Shown: positions 1 to 10,479 of the stretch, in pieces
Layout: each line of letters starts with the position of its first letter
Position numbering within the stretch: the stretch's first letter is position 1
Assembly: GCA_024529925.1 (NCBI GenBank)
Contig: JAFEUB010000896.1
Span: 1,048,501 to 1,112,500, forward strand
Length of the DNA stretch: 64,000 nucleotides
Source: Ophthalmolycus amberensis
Taxonomy: Eukaryota > Chordata > Actinopteri > Perciformes > Zoarcidae
Reading direction: 5' to 3'
The notes under the pieces: model-generated
The model's input: only the letters and a program-made list of their open reading frames with translations
Told to the model about the DNA's origin: nothing
Database searches by the model: none
Made by a program: the position numbers and the translations under genes

Positions 1-2348
1 GTCCTTGGTACCAAAACAATTACTTCTGTTTTATCTTTGTTTAATTGAAGAAAATTCTGGCACATCCAGTTGTTGATTTGTTCAATGCAGTTACCCAGCC
101 CTTGTATGGGATTATAGTCCCCTGGTGACATAGTTATGTAGATTTGTGTGTCGTCTGCATAATTATGATAACACACTTTGTTGTTTTCCATAATCTGAGC
201 TAGTGGAAGCATGTAGATGTTGAACAGAGGGGGCCCCAGTATTGAACCTTGGGGAACACCACATGTCATTTTAGTCAGCTCTGATGTGTAATCAGCTACA
301 GACACAAAGTATTCTCGGCCCTTCAAGTAGGATTCAAACCAGTTAAGTGCTGTGCCAGAGAGTCCCACCCAGATTTTTAGTCTTTCTAGGAGTATGGCAT
401 GGTCGACCATGTCGAATGCAGCACTGAGATCTAGTAACACTAAGACTGAACTTCTGCCATTGTCTATGTTTAAGTGGATGTCGTTGAAAACCTTAACAAG
501 AGCAGTTTCAGTGCTGTGGTGCTGTCGAAAGCCTGACTGGAAAACATCAAAGCAGTTATTTACGGCCAAGAAGTCGGTCAGCTGTTGGAAAACCGCTTTT
601 TCAATTATTTTACTTAAAAATGGGAGGTTTGATATTGGCCTATAATTTTTCATCGTTGCGGAGTCTAAACTAACCTTCTTTAGGAGTGGTTTAATAACTG
701 CAGTTTTTAGGGCTTGTGGGAAGACACCTGAGAGAAGGGATGTGTTTACAATTTGTAAAAGATCAGTGGTCATGCAGTTTGAAATATTTTTGAAAAAGTG
801 TGTTGGTAGAATATCCAAGCAGCAGGAGGATGACTTCAGATGTTGTATGATGTCTTCTAGGCTTCTACGGTCGATTGAATGAAATTGTGTCATGATATTT
901 GAATGGATGTTAGATCGGGACAACACATATCCTGTGGTTGATGTGGAGGCACTGACTGCTTGTCTAATTTTCTGAATTTTGTCAGTAAAAAAGGTGGCAA
1001 ATTGATTGCATGCCCAGGTGGATTGGAGTTCAGCAGCTACCGACACTGGAGGGTTTGTTAGCCTGTCGACGGTAGCAAATAAGGCGCGTGTATTGTTCTT
1101 GTTTTTGGTTATGATGTCAGAGAAGAATGACTGCCTTGCATTTCTAAGTTCCAAATTATAATTGCGAAGTCTCTCTTTATAGATGTCACAGTGAACCTGG
1201 AGATTAGTTTTTCGCCACCTGCGCTCAGCTTTCCGACACTCTCGTTTCTCTATTTTGACCAGCATAGCATTTCTCCAAGGAGATCTTTGCTTACCCGAGA
1301 CAACCTTCACTTTAGTGGGTGCAATGGCATCAACAATATTTTTAACTTTAAAATTGAAGCCATCTACAAGCTCATTGACTGAGAGGCAAGAGAGGGCTGG
1401 TGTGGAGGAGAACTTCTGAATAAATAGTTCACTGGTGTTTTCAGAGATGTAACGCTTTGTCACAACCTTGGTTTGGACATTTGTGTGCAAGGAGATTGCA
1501 CTCTCAAAGAAAACACAGAAATGATCAGAGAGTGCAACATCAGTCACAGCAACCTTGGAAATGTTTACACCTTTGGTGATGATTAGGTCCAGAGTGTGCC
1601 CGCTGTTGTGGGTGGGTCCTGTCACATGCTGAGTCAGATCATAGTTATCAAGGACACCACATAGTTCTATAGACTCTCTGTCCTGGGGATTATCAACATG
1701 GATATTAAAATCACCAACAATAACAACACAGTCAAAATCAATAGAGATTACAGACAGCAGTTCAGTAAACTCATCAAAGAAGGTTGCACAGTATTTAGGC
1801 GGTCTGTAAATGTTTAGGAATAAAGCTTGAGTGGAATTCAGAGCCACATATTCAAAAGAACTAAAATGACCAAAGGACATCTGCTTGCATTGAAGAGAAT
1901 CATTAAATAAAACAGCAACTCCACCTCCTTTCTTATGCGCTCTTGTTTCGCTCATGAAACTGAAGTTGGGAGGTGTTGATTCAATAAGAACAGCTGCACT
2001 GTTATCTTGATTTAACCAAGTTTCAGTTAAAAACAAAATGTCCAGTTTGTGCCTCATAATAAAATCATTGATTAAAAATGTTTTTCCTGACAGAGACCTG
2101 ACATTTAATAAAGCTAAGTTTAATGTGGTTAAAGCTTTCTTTGCCCAATTTATTTGGACAGGCTGACGAGGAATGTATGCTAAGTTTGATAAGTTTGCAT
2201 GTTTACTATTGTTTCTTCGCAGCCTCACCTTTATTTTTCTATAAACTTGCAAGACAGGAATTGAAGCGGCTAGCTGCATATAGGGCCCCGACTTTTCCTG
2301 GAGAGAGTCATTGGTATCATTAGCCCTGTAGCCTGGACCCAGAAGATA
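1..2348 (-). CDS. LINE ORF2: APE endonuclease plus reverse transcriptase (partial, runs off the left edge)
   Basis: I read this frame codon by codon on the minus strand from 2348 to 1 and found no stop or frameshift, about 780 codons. Order from the N-terminal side: a short linker, then the endonuclease with LLNVRSL (near 2100), LTETWLNQ, a GDFNIHVDN motif and SDHFCV, which are the expected metal-binding and catalytic blocks. A basic linker follows, then the reverse transcriptase fingers and palm with IKPLLKK, FQSGFRQHHSTETAL, LDLSAAFDMVDH, GVPQGSILGP and the catalytic NYADDTQIY near 150-165. The rest of the thumb and the 3' end lie beyond the window. An open frame of this length in a LINE suggests a fairly young insertion. 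The frame is the same as ORF1, with one TGA at 2349-2351 between them. Confidence 0.88.
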
Positions 2349-3077
2349 TCAATTATTTCCTCCATCAGGTAGGGGAGACAGAGGACGGTTGTAGAGCCGT
2401 CGGGGAGTGTGAAGAGGTGTGTGTTTGGTTCCAGCAATGACCAGCTTTTCCATGTTGTCAGTGAACTCCAGGTGGGGGGAGGATGGGGAGAGTGTGAGAG
2501 AGGATTGCGATCCAAAGTATGGACCCGAAATAGCTGGGGAGAGAGGTATATACTCCGCTTCTAGGAAGAGTGGGGAAAGTGGGAGATCGGAGGCGAAGGC
2601 GGTCCCTGATGATGAGGTTGGAGACTCCTCCTTTTGGCTGTCGTTAGGCGGGGGCATCCTTCCCGTAAGGTCTCCATGGCGATGCTGTGTGGTTATCTCT
2701 TGTTTAGACTCCTCTTGTATCTTGTCCTTGGCAGTAGGGACAGACGAGTGACGCAGGGAGAAAAACAGGTTAGAGGCAAACAGTTTTACCCCTGACTTGT
2801 TCAGGCAAATTCCATGCGCTGCAAAAAGATGTCTGCGCTCCCAGAAAAGGTAGAAATTGTTGATAAAATGTACTGAATGGTCAGCACATGCAGTTGACAG
2901 CCATCTGTTCAGTGCAAACAGCCTGCTGAATCCTTCATCTCCTCCTCTGACTGGTGGAAGAGGGCCACTGATAAACACCTCAGCCTTGACAGAGCTGACT
3001 GTGTTTAACAGATCAATAAAGTCTCGCTTCAGAACTTCAGACTGTTGTTTCACAATATCACAGCTTCCTGTATGCAC
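2349..3077 (-). CDS. LINE ORF1 remnant, SGNH-esterase-like domain with altered catalytic residues
   Basis: A 242-codon frame on the minus strand. The first ~110 residues resemble the esterase-like (SGNH hydrolase) domain found in ORF1 of CR1/L2 elements: VHTGSCDIVKQQSE matches the usual VHVGTND block, FISGPLPPVRG the next block, and HGICLNKSG the usual DGLHPNRxG block. The block-III Asn is Cys here, and the catalytic Asp and His of the last block are His and Cys, so hydrolase activity is unlikely. The remainder is low-complexity and rich in Ser/Pro. The listed Met is probably internal, since the VHVGTND block normally lies well inside ORF1, so this is a truncated ORF1. It ends in TGA and ORF2 continues in the same frame. 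Confidence 0.75.
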   Translation of the reverse strand: MHTGSCDIVKQQSEVLKRDFIDLLNTVSSVKAEVFISGPLPPVRGGDEGFSRLFALNRWLSTACADHSVHFINNFYLFWERRHLFAAHGICLNKSGVKLFASNLFFSLRHSSVPTAKDKIQEESKQEITTQHRHGDLTGRMPPPNDSQKEESPTSSSGTAFASDLPLSPLFLEAEYIPLSPAISGPYFGSQSSLTLSPSSPHLEFTDNMEKLVIAGTKHTPLHTPRRLYNRPLSPLPDGGNN

Positions 3078-3087
3078 GATGATGTTT

Positions 3088-3115
3088 TTAATATGTCTTT
3101 ACAAAGACATATTAA
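3088..3115. repeat. Perfect 28-bp palindrome at the LINE 5' boundary
   Basis: Two 13-bp arms (left arm TTAATATGTCTTT) flank a 2-bp centre (AC) and are exact reverse complements. It sits where recognisable LINE coding sequence stops, so it may be a junction product of the truncated insertion. Confidence 0.85.
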
Positions 3116-4429
3116 TAATTTCCTGTCTGCTGAAACATCCATTATCAAACTGACCTCCTGCCTATATTGTCACACTTATGTCACACTTTTATGATCACAC
3201 ACAGTCTTCCTGTGCAATGAGGGATTATGACATACAATTAAGTTTTACCTCAGAAAATACAGTGGTTTAGATCGTTGGTTCCCAACCTTTTGGTTTGTGA
3301 CCCTTGCATATTATTATGAGTTGTGAACTGTTGAACCAAAGAGTCCCTTTCCCTTCACATTGTTTAATGTGTTAGATTTCTAAAGGCATGGGGAGGCAAA
3401 GCTCTCAAATAGTTCACAAGAAGAGAAATAGACAAATGTAGTTTATTAGAAATATGTTTTTCTTCTTCGCTATATGACCCCTCATAACGGCTCTAACGTC
3501 GGCTTCTCTGATCGTTTGAACGCTCGTGTTTCTTGCCAGACTTCATTGTAATGATGCTCCAGTGTTCCCAGATTTCAGCAATTACTTTGATCAGTACAGT
3601 GCAGTATCATACTCGATTGCCAAAACTGTGAAAATTACAAAGTTGTAATAAACTACGATCATCCGTTTGATGCGCGCTTCTAATCAGATGCTGGGTTAGA
3701 AATCCTCCTCCCTCCCTCCACTGCATCTGACTCTCGGTCTTTATCTCACACACACACATGTTCACAAGGCCATTGTCGAAAGCGCCGCCAAATTGTGAGC
3801 AAGGGCCGAGCAGATTCACAGAGTCCTCTGCCAGTGCTCCAATCAAGGGAAGTGTTTAACAACTGACATTGAGCTAGCAGGGCTTTTCATTAATTACCCT
3901 TCCTCACCGGCAGAACGGAGGGATAAATGAGAGCGGAAGACATGAGGGAAAATTCTAAAAATCACCCAGATTAACATGAGCACAGCTGTCAGGGTCGCCG
4001 TGTAACGGAAACTTCACTTCGTCGGCGCAGATGTTAAATTTGATCGTGCGGGAACTTGATTTGGAAGTGTGCGAGTGAAAGTTTCTTTACTTCTCGTCTG
4101 GATTTTTAAGCCATTGCTCCCATGGTGCCGCCACCTCTGCTGATCAAAGGAGTGGTGGTGGGTAAGACAGATACGAGGGGATTAACAGCAAACAGGAGGA
4201 TTGGCGGGAAGGACGATACAGGGTGTGAAGGAACAGATGACTCCGGGGCAGAGACGAAGGAAATCGAATACCAAAGAGACTGTTTAACTATGTGCAAGCT
4301 CCCTTTGTAGTTTGAATTTGACAAGTAACTGCTGCAAATGTACAGTTTATTGAATATTGTTCACAAATATCCTATCGGAGCCCTTTTCCCTGTCCTCTTC
4401 ACCGCTTTAATCCTCACCAATGCCCTCTA

Positions 4430-4765
4430 CTCCTCTCTACTCTTTTCTTCAGGCGTGTCCTCCTCTCATCTTCGCAACTTTATGTTTTAATTCCGTCTCT
4501 GTTGTCACATGTCCTTTTCTCTCCTCACTGCTCTTCCCTTTTCCACAACCCATAAAAGATCCCTCTCCTCTCCTCTCCTCTCCTCCCTTCCCAACCATCT
4601 ACTCTTTTCTTCAGCTGTGTCTTCCTCTCATCTTCTCGACTCTTTTGTTTCAACTCTCCTCTTTTGTCTCATGTCCTTTTCTCCCCTCACTTCTCCTCCC
4701 TTTTCCACAGCCCATATTAAATCCCTAACCCCTCCTCTCCTTCTCTCTCCTTCTCTCTCCTCCTC
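4430..4765 (+). repeat. CT-rich tandem duplication, unit about 162 bp, two copies
   Basis: The block starting CTACTCTTTTCTTCAG at 4437 recurs at 4599. Both copies keep the same order of landmarks: TCATCTTC, CATGTCCTTTTCTC, CTTTTCCACA(A/G)CCCATA and a following CCTCTCCTCTC run. The copies differ at several positions and are followed by more CT-rich sequence up to about 4800. No coding role is seen; open frames across it are a by-product of the pyrimidine bias. Confidence 0.75.
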
Positions 4766-5473
4766 TCCTGCTCTCTGCACCTCTCTCCTCTCCTCCACTC
4801 TCCTCTCATTGCTACGTAATTGGAGCTGGAAGCCTCAAGACAAGCAGCTCAGTGTACGTCAGGCTGACAGGCAGGCCCGTTGGCTTCTATTAAGCTTCAA
4901 TAAGTGAGCAGGTTTGGAAGAGGAGAGAAGGAGTTGAAGGGAGCGGAGAGTGTGCTCGCTGTTGCTTCTACTGTCACCTCTCGATAGGATGAATGGAAAC
5001 ATGCCTGCTGTCACACACACACACACACACACAAACACACACTACCACATCTGTCCTCTCCTTTCCATCAGCTCTTTCAGCTTATTGCCGCTTGCTATAG
5101 ATTTCCGTCTGCATGTTGTGCATCCAAGAAAGACAGACTTGTGTGGGGAAATAAAAGAAATTCACAAAAAGAAATCAAGATCATCTGAATGTCCGAGTCA
5201 AAGAGAGAGAGAGTCGAGGAAGCATATTGAGTGTGAGAAGGCCAGCCTGTCTCTGTTCTACAGCTACACACACAGAAAGCCACACCAACACACACACACA
5301 CACACACACACTTGTCAAGTCCTCTCCCCCTGCATGAGGATGACAGCAGTATTATTGCAGCGTGCAGAAGTTAATCTGAAGTGCCACACAGCAACCCCGG
5401 ACCACAGTTGAGGTAAATGTTAGAGAAATATCTACAAGCTCTGCAGCTGAGTACAGCAAGAACAATTCCAGAT

Positions 5474-5496
5474 GTGATGTGTGTGATGTGTGTGTG

Positions 5497-5537
<41 letters not shown>

Positions 5538-5782
5538 TGTGTGTGTGTGTGTGTGTGTGGGAGAGAGAGGAGATTTGCGGTTTTACGCCGTTATGTTGCA
5601 GCCTTGCTCTGAATTTCCTGTTGTTGCAGCAGCAGCTCTTCGTTTTTGTTTACAAAGTCATCAAGGCTGCGGTTTATTCAAAAAAACATCCAGTAATGAA
5701 TCAATTCATTACCTGACTTTTCAAACTCCTCCAGTGTGTGTGTGTGTGCGTGCGTGTGTGTGTGTGTGTGTCTGTGTGTGTG
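5474..5782. repeat. Two (TG)n microsatellites
   Basis: An interrupted TG repeat at 5474-5560 (with GATGTG interruptions) and another at 5734-5782 (with TGCG interruptions), separated by about 170 bp of unique sequence. Confidence 0.95.
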
Positions 5783-6289
5783 GGCACTGTAAATTAACAT
5801 GTTGGTGTCCTCCAGAATGCCTTTCTTTGCATCTGCTGCTCTCACAAACTCCATCTTCACCGAGGAGACTGGAGATAATTGAAAGTAGCAGTCTTTCCTG
5901 ATTGAATATTGGCCTGAAACATGAAAATAAATACGGCAAGGATCTGGGTTTTGTTAGGCTGCTGCATGCAACGAAGATGCCAACAATGTGTTCGAGGCGA
6001 AAAAGAACTTTCAATGAACAAACAATTCAATATAAACTTAGAAGTACACAATTGCCGAAATGAAACCGCAAAGACTGATGTAACTGCGAGCTGTGTGACA
6101 GCATGAGCGAGCGGAGTGAAGAAAAACACGTCGTGAGATCTGAATTATGAGCTGCCGTCCGTGTTCGGGGCAATTTTTGAGATATTGAGCAATCAAGTTT
6201 TTACATCCTGTTGGGCTAAACTAACTTCCTTAATAAATCTTAATACTAAATAAACACTTTCCACACACAAGGACCTACTTCAGGAAAGA

Positions 6290-6760
6290 ACATGTGTAAC
6301 ACTTTCTATTGCACTGATGTCTATAATTTATTAATAACATACTTGTAATACGTAAACCATACTTTAATCAAAGTGAATATTAAATTAAATAGATTTAAAT
6401 ATATCTTTCACTTTACTCACTGCAAACAATGACTACCGTACTTGGAGTAATTTAGAATCTCATTATAATTCATTATTACACTTACTATAATTATAAACTA
6501 TTATAATGTATTACAACTATGGGAATTATTATACACTATGATCCTTGCAAAAAATTCAGTGAGAAACCAGCAATTATTAAGTATTATGATACTTGACATA
6601 AGTCATAAAATGCCTTATAATGTGTTATTTATTAAATCATATCGTTCTAAAGCATTATGAATATTTATGAGAGCTTATGACTATAATTACACAGTGCTAT
6701 AAGCAGATTATAACGCTTCATAAGTATGTTTATTAAAGACATAATCGCCATAAAAAGTGA
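6290..6760. repeat. AT-rich stretch built from recurring CATTATAA/TTATAATG motifs
   Basis: Motifs such as CATTATAA, TATAATG, TCATAA and TTTATTAA recur in both orientations over about 470 bp, unlike the flanks. Sequences of this kind are dispersed in fish genomes and usually come from non-autonomous elements. I see no clear terminal repeats, so the class is open. Confidence 0.4.
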
Positions 6761-7449
6761 TGACGAAAGAATTCCTCTGAACGATCCCAAAATGAATATT
6801 CAGAGGCAGTGATGAATTAATGGAAGAGGAAAAGCAAAGAAAACAGGAAGTTGATATGAAATGAGGGAAGAAGACGTTGTGCTATCAAGCAAACAAACAA
6901 AAAATTAAAACAAATATGCTTTAAGAGCGAACACAATCCCGCTGATGAAATGTGATCTCCGGGTATTCAGGAGGATTTGTCTGACTGTGACCTGAACTGA
7001 ACTGTGCGTGTCACATAATTATCAGGCTGGAACCGTGTCCTGTGTCCACGTGTATCACCGAGCGTATTGGATCGGTGATAAAGGACTAATTAGTGCTGAA
7101 AAGGACATTGATTGACCAACAAGGCCAGTTGATTAATGTCAGGCCTGAGTCGATGGAAACTGCAAACCTGTTGAGAGTATGCAGCGGCATCGGAAGTGTC
7201 GAGGCTCTCTCGTCTTAGCTTTGAGGTTAAATTGCAAGTGACCGGCGATGGGTGAATGATTTAGTATATTTCTGGTTATTTGTTGTCTGGACTCTTTAGA
7301 GTGCATTTTTGCTTTAAGGCCACTGCTGTGGAGCTATACAGTCTCCCTTATACGCGGTACTTTTTAATATATACGGTAGTTTACCTTTAGGTGTGGTTCA
7401 GGCTTCTGTTTGCCACGCTAGCAACATATCTTTCTATTTCAGAAATTCA

Positions 7450-7800
7450 TGTTTGATGATCCTGACTTTTCCTAAAGCGCCACCATGAGGTTGACGTCTG
7501 TGATTTTTAGTGAAACGTCTCGACGACTATTGATTCAGAATGATTTGTAAAAACGTTGGTGATCCGTTTCTATTCAGCACCATCATCAGGTCACAATACT
7601 TATGTTTTTGACCAAATATCTGCAAAACTAATGACATCCCCATTAGCCTCAGCTGTACTTTATGTGTGGTGCTAATACACACCTGTTAGCATGCTAACAG
7701 GCTAAATGTTACTACCTGCGACCTGAAATACCATTGTGAGCATGTTAGCATGCTGACGTTAGCATTTAGCACAGCTTTGCTGAAGTGCGGCCTCGTAGTG
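7450..7800 (+). repeat. Dispersed fish repeat, family 1 (TTAGCATGCTAAC type), copy A
   Basis: The sequence carries a recognisable series: AAAGCGCCACCATGAGGTTGAC, GTGAAACGTCTCGACGACTATTG, CCATCATCAGGTCA, GACCAAATATCTGCAAAAC, CATTAGCCTCAGCTGTACTT, then GTTAGCATGCTAACAGGC and GAGCATGTTAGCATGCTGACGTTAGCATTTAGC. A second copy with the same order is at 32640-33440. From memory this is a common teleost interspersed repeat. No protein is encoded. Confidence 0.7.
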
Positions 7801-8058
7801 TTTTTACCACATTACGATCACGACCACCAAGAAAAATGAATGTACTTATTTTTCATTGAGATTGTTTCTGCCGAAGCACAGTTGCCAGCATCTGGAAAAT
7901 GTGACTTTTAGAAATGTATTTATGTTTCTATTTTTTGTGGTCAACGAACAGGAAACCAGCTTTGAGCTCGAAGCGTTTGGGACGAGCTTAATCAGATGTA
8001 CCCAAACCTCCAAAAGTTATGTGAAACTTGAAAGATTGCTTTGTGATAAAAGACATTC

Positions 8059-8080
8059 AAAAGACATTTTAATGTCTTTT
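8059..8080. repeat. 22-bp perfect inverted repeat
   Basis: Arms AAAAGACATT and AATGTCTTTT around a TT centre, followed by a T-rich run (8092-8125). Confidence 0.8.
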
Positions 8081-9571
8081 AATGTAAAAGACTTTTTTTT
8101 TAAAGATTTTTAATTTTTTAATTTTTTGTAAACTGCTCATTTTATTGTGTACAATAGCACGTTGGGCACAGCACCGCAGTTCTGCGGTCTCATGCAGGGT
8201 TTTATGCCATTCCCCAGCTTAATGTCAATGTGTAGAGTAACAGTTTATTATACCAAGCCACAGGGCACCTTAATTAACCACCAGGCTGCCTCATGTTAGC
8301 GTATTTGCACCACAACCAGCTCCATTTGTTCCCATTAAAAATGAATTTGTCAGACAATAAAAGCATGTTTGTTTAAAAAGACGCTGCTTGTCTCTGTATG
8401 TTTATTCTGTCTTCCGTTCTCCGGTGCTGTGTGGAAGTGAGTAAGTGGCTCCCGATGTCTATTAATGACATCCATTTATTTTCCGTGAGAAAGGAATTAT
8501 TTTACTGTCCTTGTGCAGACAGTCCTCCCTCTGCTGCTATCTGTGCTGTAATTTAACAACCATTACTATGTTTGTCTCAGGCCCCAAATGTTCAAGTTTG
8601 CTTTGGGCAACTTCTCTCTTTGTCCTTTGTCTCTCTCTCTCTCACTCTCTCTCTCTCTCTTTTTCTCTCTCTCTGTAACACCCTCCCCTTTCCTTCATCT
8701 GTTTTTCTCCAGTCTGCTTCCCAATTCAATTCCCAATTTCATTGTATTCGTTGGTGTTGGTCTCGGGAGCTCACGCTGCAAAGAACATCTTTTCTTCTGG
8801 CATTTTCCTAATTGATCCATGGCAGCCCGCGCTGTGGTCGAGCTGTGCTTATATCTTCAATAATTCATAAACAGTTCTCCCGGAGGTAGTTCATCATGCT
8901 TTTATATAAAAGAAATACAGAAATTGATGTTGTTGTCTGCGGATATTTTACCCTTTTTTCTAAAAACACGAAGCCTTAGGGTTCATCTTTCGACAGCCTT
9001 TGTCACATATATGCAGCACAAGGGAGAGATATCAGTGAAAGATAGAAATATTACTGCCTTTACTATGTTTGGGCAAAAAGCCGAGAAGTATCCAGCTTGT
9101 GAGGTGTTTTATATAAGCTTAATAGATTATTATATGTACTGTTTTTAATGAAAATACTTTGAATGAATATACAATGAATATACAAGTAGTGTATACAACA
9201 GAAACATCTAGGGAAGTATAACTGGTATATATAATATGAAACCTTGGAATTATTACTCACCATTAATGCCAGACTTGTCATCTCTCCTTGTAAAGCTAAT
9301 GTTGTGAAACATGTTCGGGTTAAGAGCTATTCTCAATCAGGAAGACAGTTATTACAGCTATTAAAGCCACCATCCACTTTACGTAATCAAGGCAATTATA
9401 CCTTAGCTGGAAGGCATACGACCATTCCCACCCACACAGGGGGAGAGAGAAAATAGGCCATTTTGTCTCGCCGTTTGTTAACTCCCACATGTTTAATACA
9501 GGAAATATTGATGCTATTTCCACCAGTTGACTGATGGACTTGTTTTTGTGATTGTATTTCTCTCTGTGTAG

Positions 9572-10479
9572 GATTGCTGCTCCAGGAGAGTTTCATCGAG
9601 GAGCCTGATGGCTTGGTGTCTGTAAACCTGCTGGTGGTGTCTGCCGTTTCAGCCTTCGCAACAGGAGCCATCCTCTCCGGCCTCACCGTCTGCTGGATCA
9701 TGAGTCACCGCCACCGCCACTCTCGAGGCTCCGGAGCCGGCGGCACCCGCCGCAAAAGTGACAAAGAGCAGAGCATGCTGGGGCAGGGCCGCAGCGGGTC
9801 AGTGATGAGCGTAACAAGAACCAGCGGCGGCGAGAGGCGTCGCTCACAGGTGGACAACCCCTTCGTCATGCCCAACGGCTGGTCTAAAGGAGAGATGGAC
9901 CCGGGCCTGCTGCCCACCCCGGAGCAGACCCCGCTGCAGCAGAAACGGTCCATGCGTCTCCCAGACACCGACTGGGACCAGAGCCAGACCTTCCTCACTG
10001 CTGTGGGGACTCCCTGCCCCAACAACTCTGTCATCTACCTGAGCTCCAAGTTCCTGCATGGAGGTGGAGGGGGTGGAGGGATGGTCCGGATAGAGGACCC
10101 GGGGGAGGTCGTGCTGCCCCCGCACACAGAGCGCCAGCGCTACCTGATCCTAGCCACCCAGAGAGGGGAGCACGGTGGCGGTCGGCCCAGCGGCACCCTG
10201 AGGAACTCAGCGGGCGATTACATCTACCCCGCCACGCCGCAGGACTCCCCCGACCGACGGAGGGTGGTGTCCGCTCCCACGCCCCACATGGACTATGGGG
10301 AGCCTCGCTGGAGTCACGAGGCGCTCAACTACAACAGCAACAATGGAGTGTCCTATCACTCCCAGCGCCCGGGCCTCATCAGGCCAGATATGCACGGGCC
10401 TCGAGGGCTGGGAGAACTGGCTGACTTCAGCCATCTTCTAGGGAAGAACATGGGAGAGCGCACCCCCAGTGGCCAGTGA
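9572..10479 (+). CDS. sema6b: Semaphorin-6B-like terminal exon: transmembrane helix and cytoplasmic tail
   Basis: Class 6 semaphorins are single-pass axon-guidance proteins that signal through plexin-A receptors. Only the last coding exon is present; the semaphorin and PSI domains lie upstream of the window. It starts after a TCTCTCTGTGTAG acceptor, in phase 1, and is open for about 302 codons to the TGA at 10477-10479. Near residues 17-43 is a hydrophobic helix (VNLLVVSAVSAFATGAILSG), followed by a basic stop-transfer stretch with HRHRHSR and a cytoplasmic tail. NGWSKGEMDPG, LLPTPEQTPLQQKR and SPDRRRVVSAPT match, from memory, conserved tail motifs of vertebrate SEMA6B more closely than 6A, 6C or 6D. 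A glycine run of about eight residues near residue 160 is an oddity. The call of 6B over other class 6 members rests on tail motifs and on sh3gl1 downstream. Confidence 0.88.

Larger units (their letters stand above)
1..3095 (-). mobile_element. Non-LTR retrotransposon (LINE, L2/CR1-like), 5'-truncated and continuing past the left edge
   Basis: Read on the minus strand, the region encodes an ORF1 remnant (2349-3077) followed by an ORF2 polyprotein with an APE-type endonuclease and a reverse transcriptase. Gene order and motifs fit the L2/CR1 group of fish LINEs. The 5' end is near 3095: going upstream, the ORF1 frame meets a TAA at about 3099, next to a short perfect palindrome (3088-3115), so most of the 5' part is missing. 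The 3' end lies outside the window. Its orientation is opposite to the host genes, and it probably sits in a sema6b intron. The exact subfamily was not determined. Confidence 0.9.
3116..9571 (+). other. Non-coding stretch, probably the last intron of sema6b
   Basis: No exon was recognised between the LINE and the sema6b terminal exon. That exon starts in phase 1 with a clean acceptor, so at least one upstream exon must exist. None of the semaphorin or PSI domain is visible here, so this stretch together with the LINE is most simply read as intron. It contains CA/GT microsatellites (5012-5033, 5288-5310, 5474-5560, 5734-5782), a CT-rich tandem duplication, an AT-rich repeat and fish dispersed repeats listed separately. 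The stretch near 3271-3490 opens with a GGTTCCCAACCTTTTGG motif typical of old hAT-like repeats, but I could not delimit it. Confidence 0.55.

Noticed and set aside
352..645. Open frame on the + strand across the LINE
   Set aside because: It is the antisense shadow of the reverse-transcriptase frame, which carries all the conserved motifs on the minus strand.
2419..3153. + strand frames opposite LINE ORF1
   Set aside because: Antisense shadows of the ORF1 remnant.
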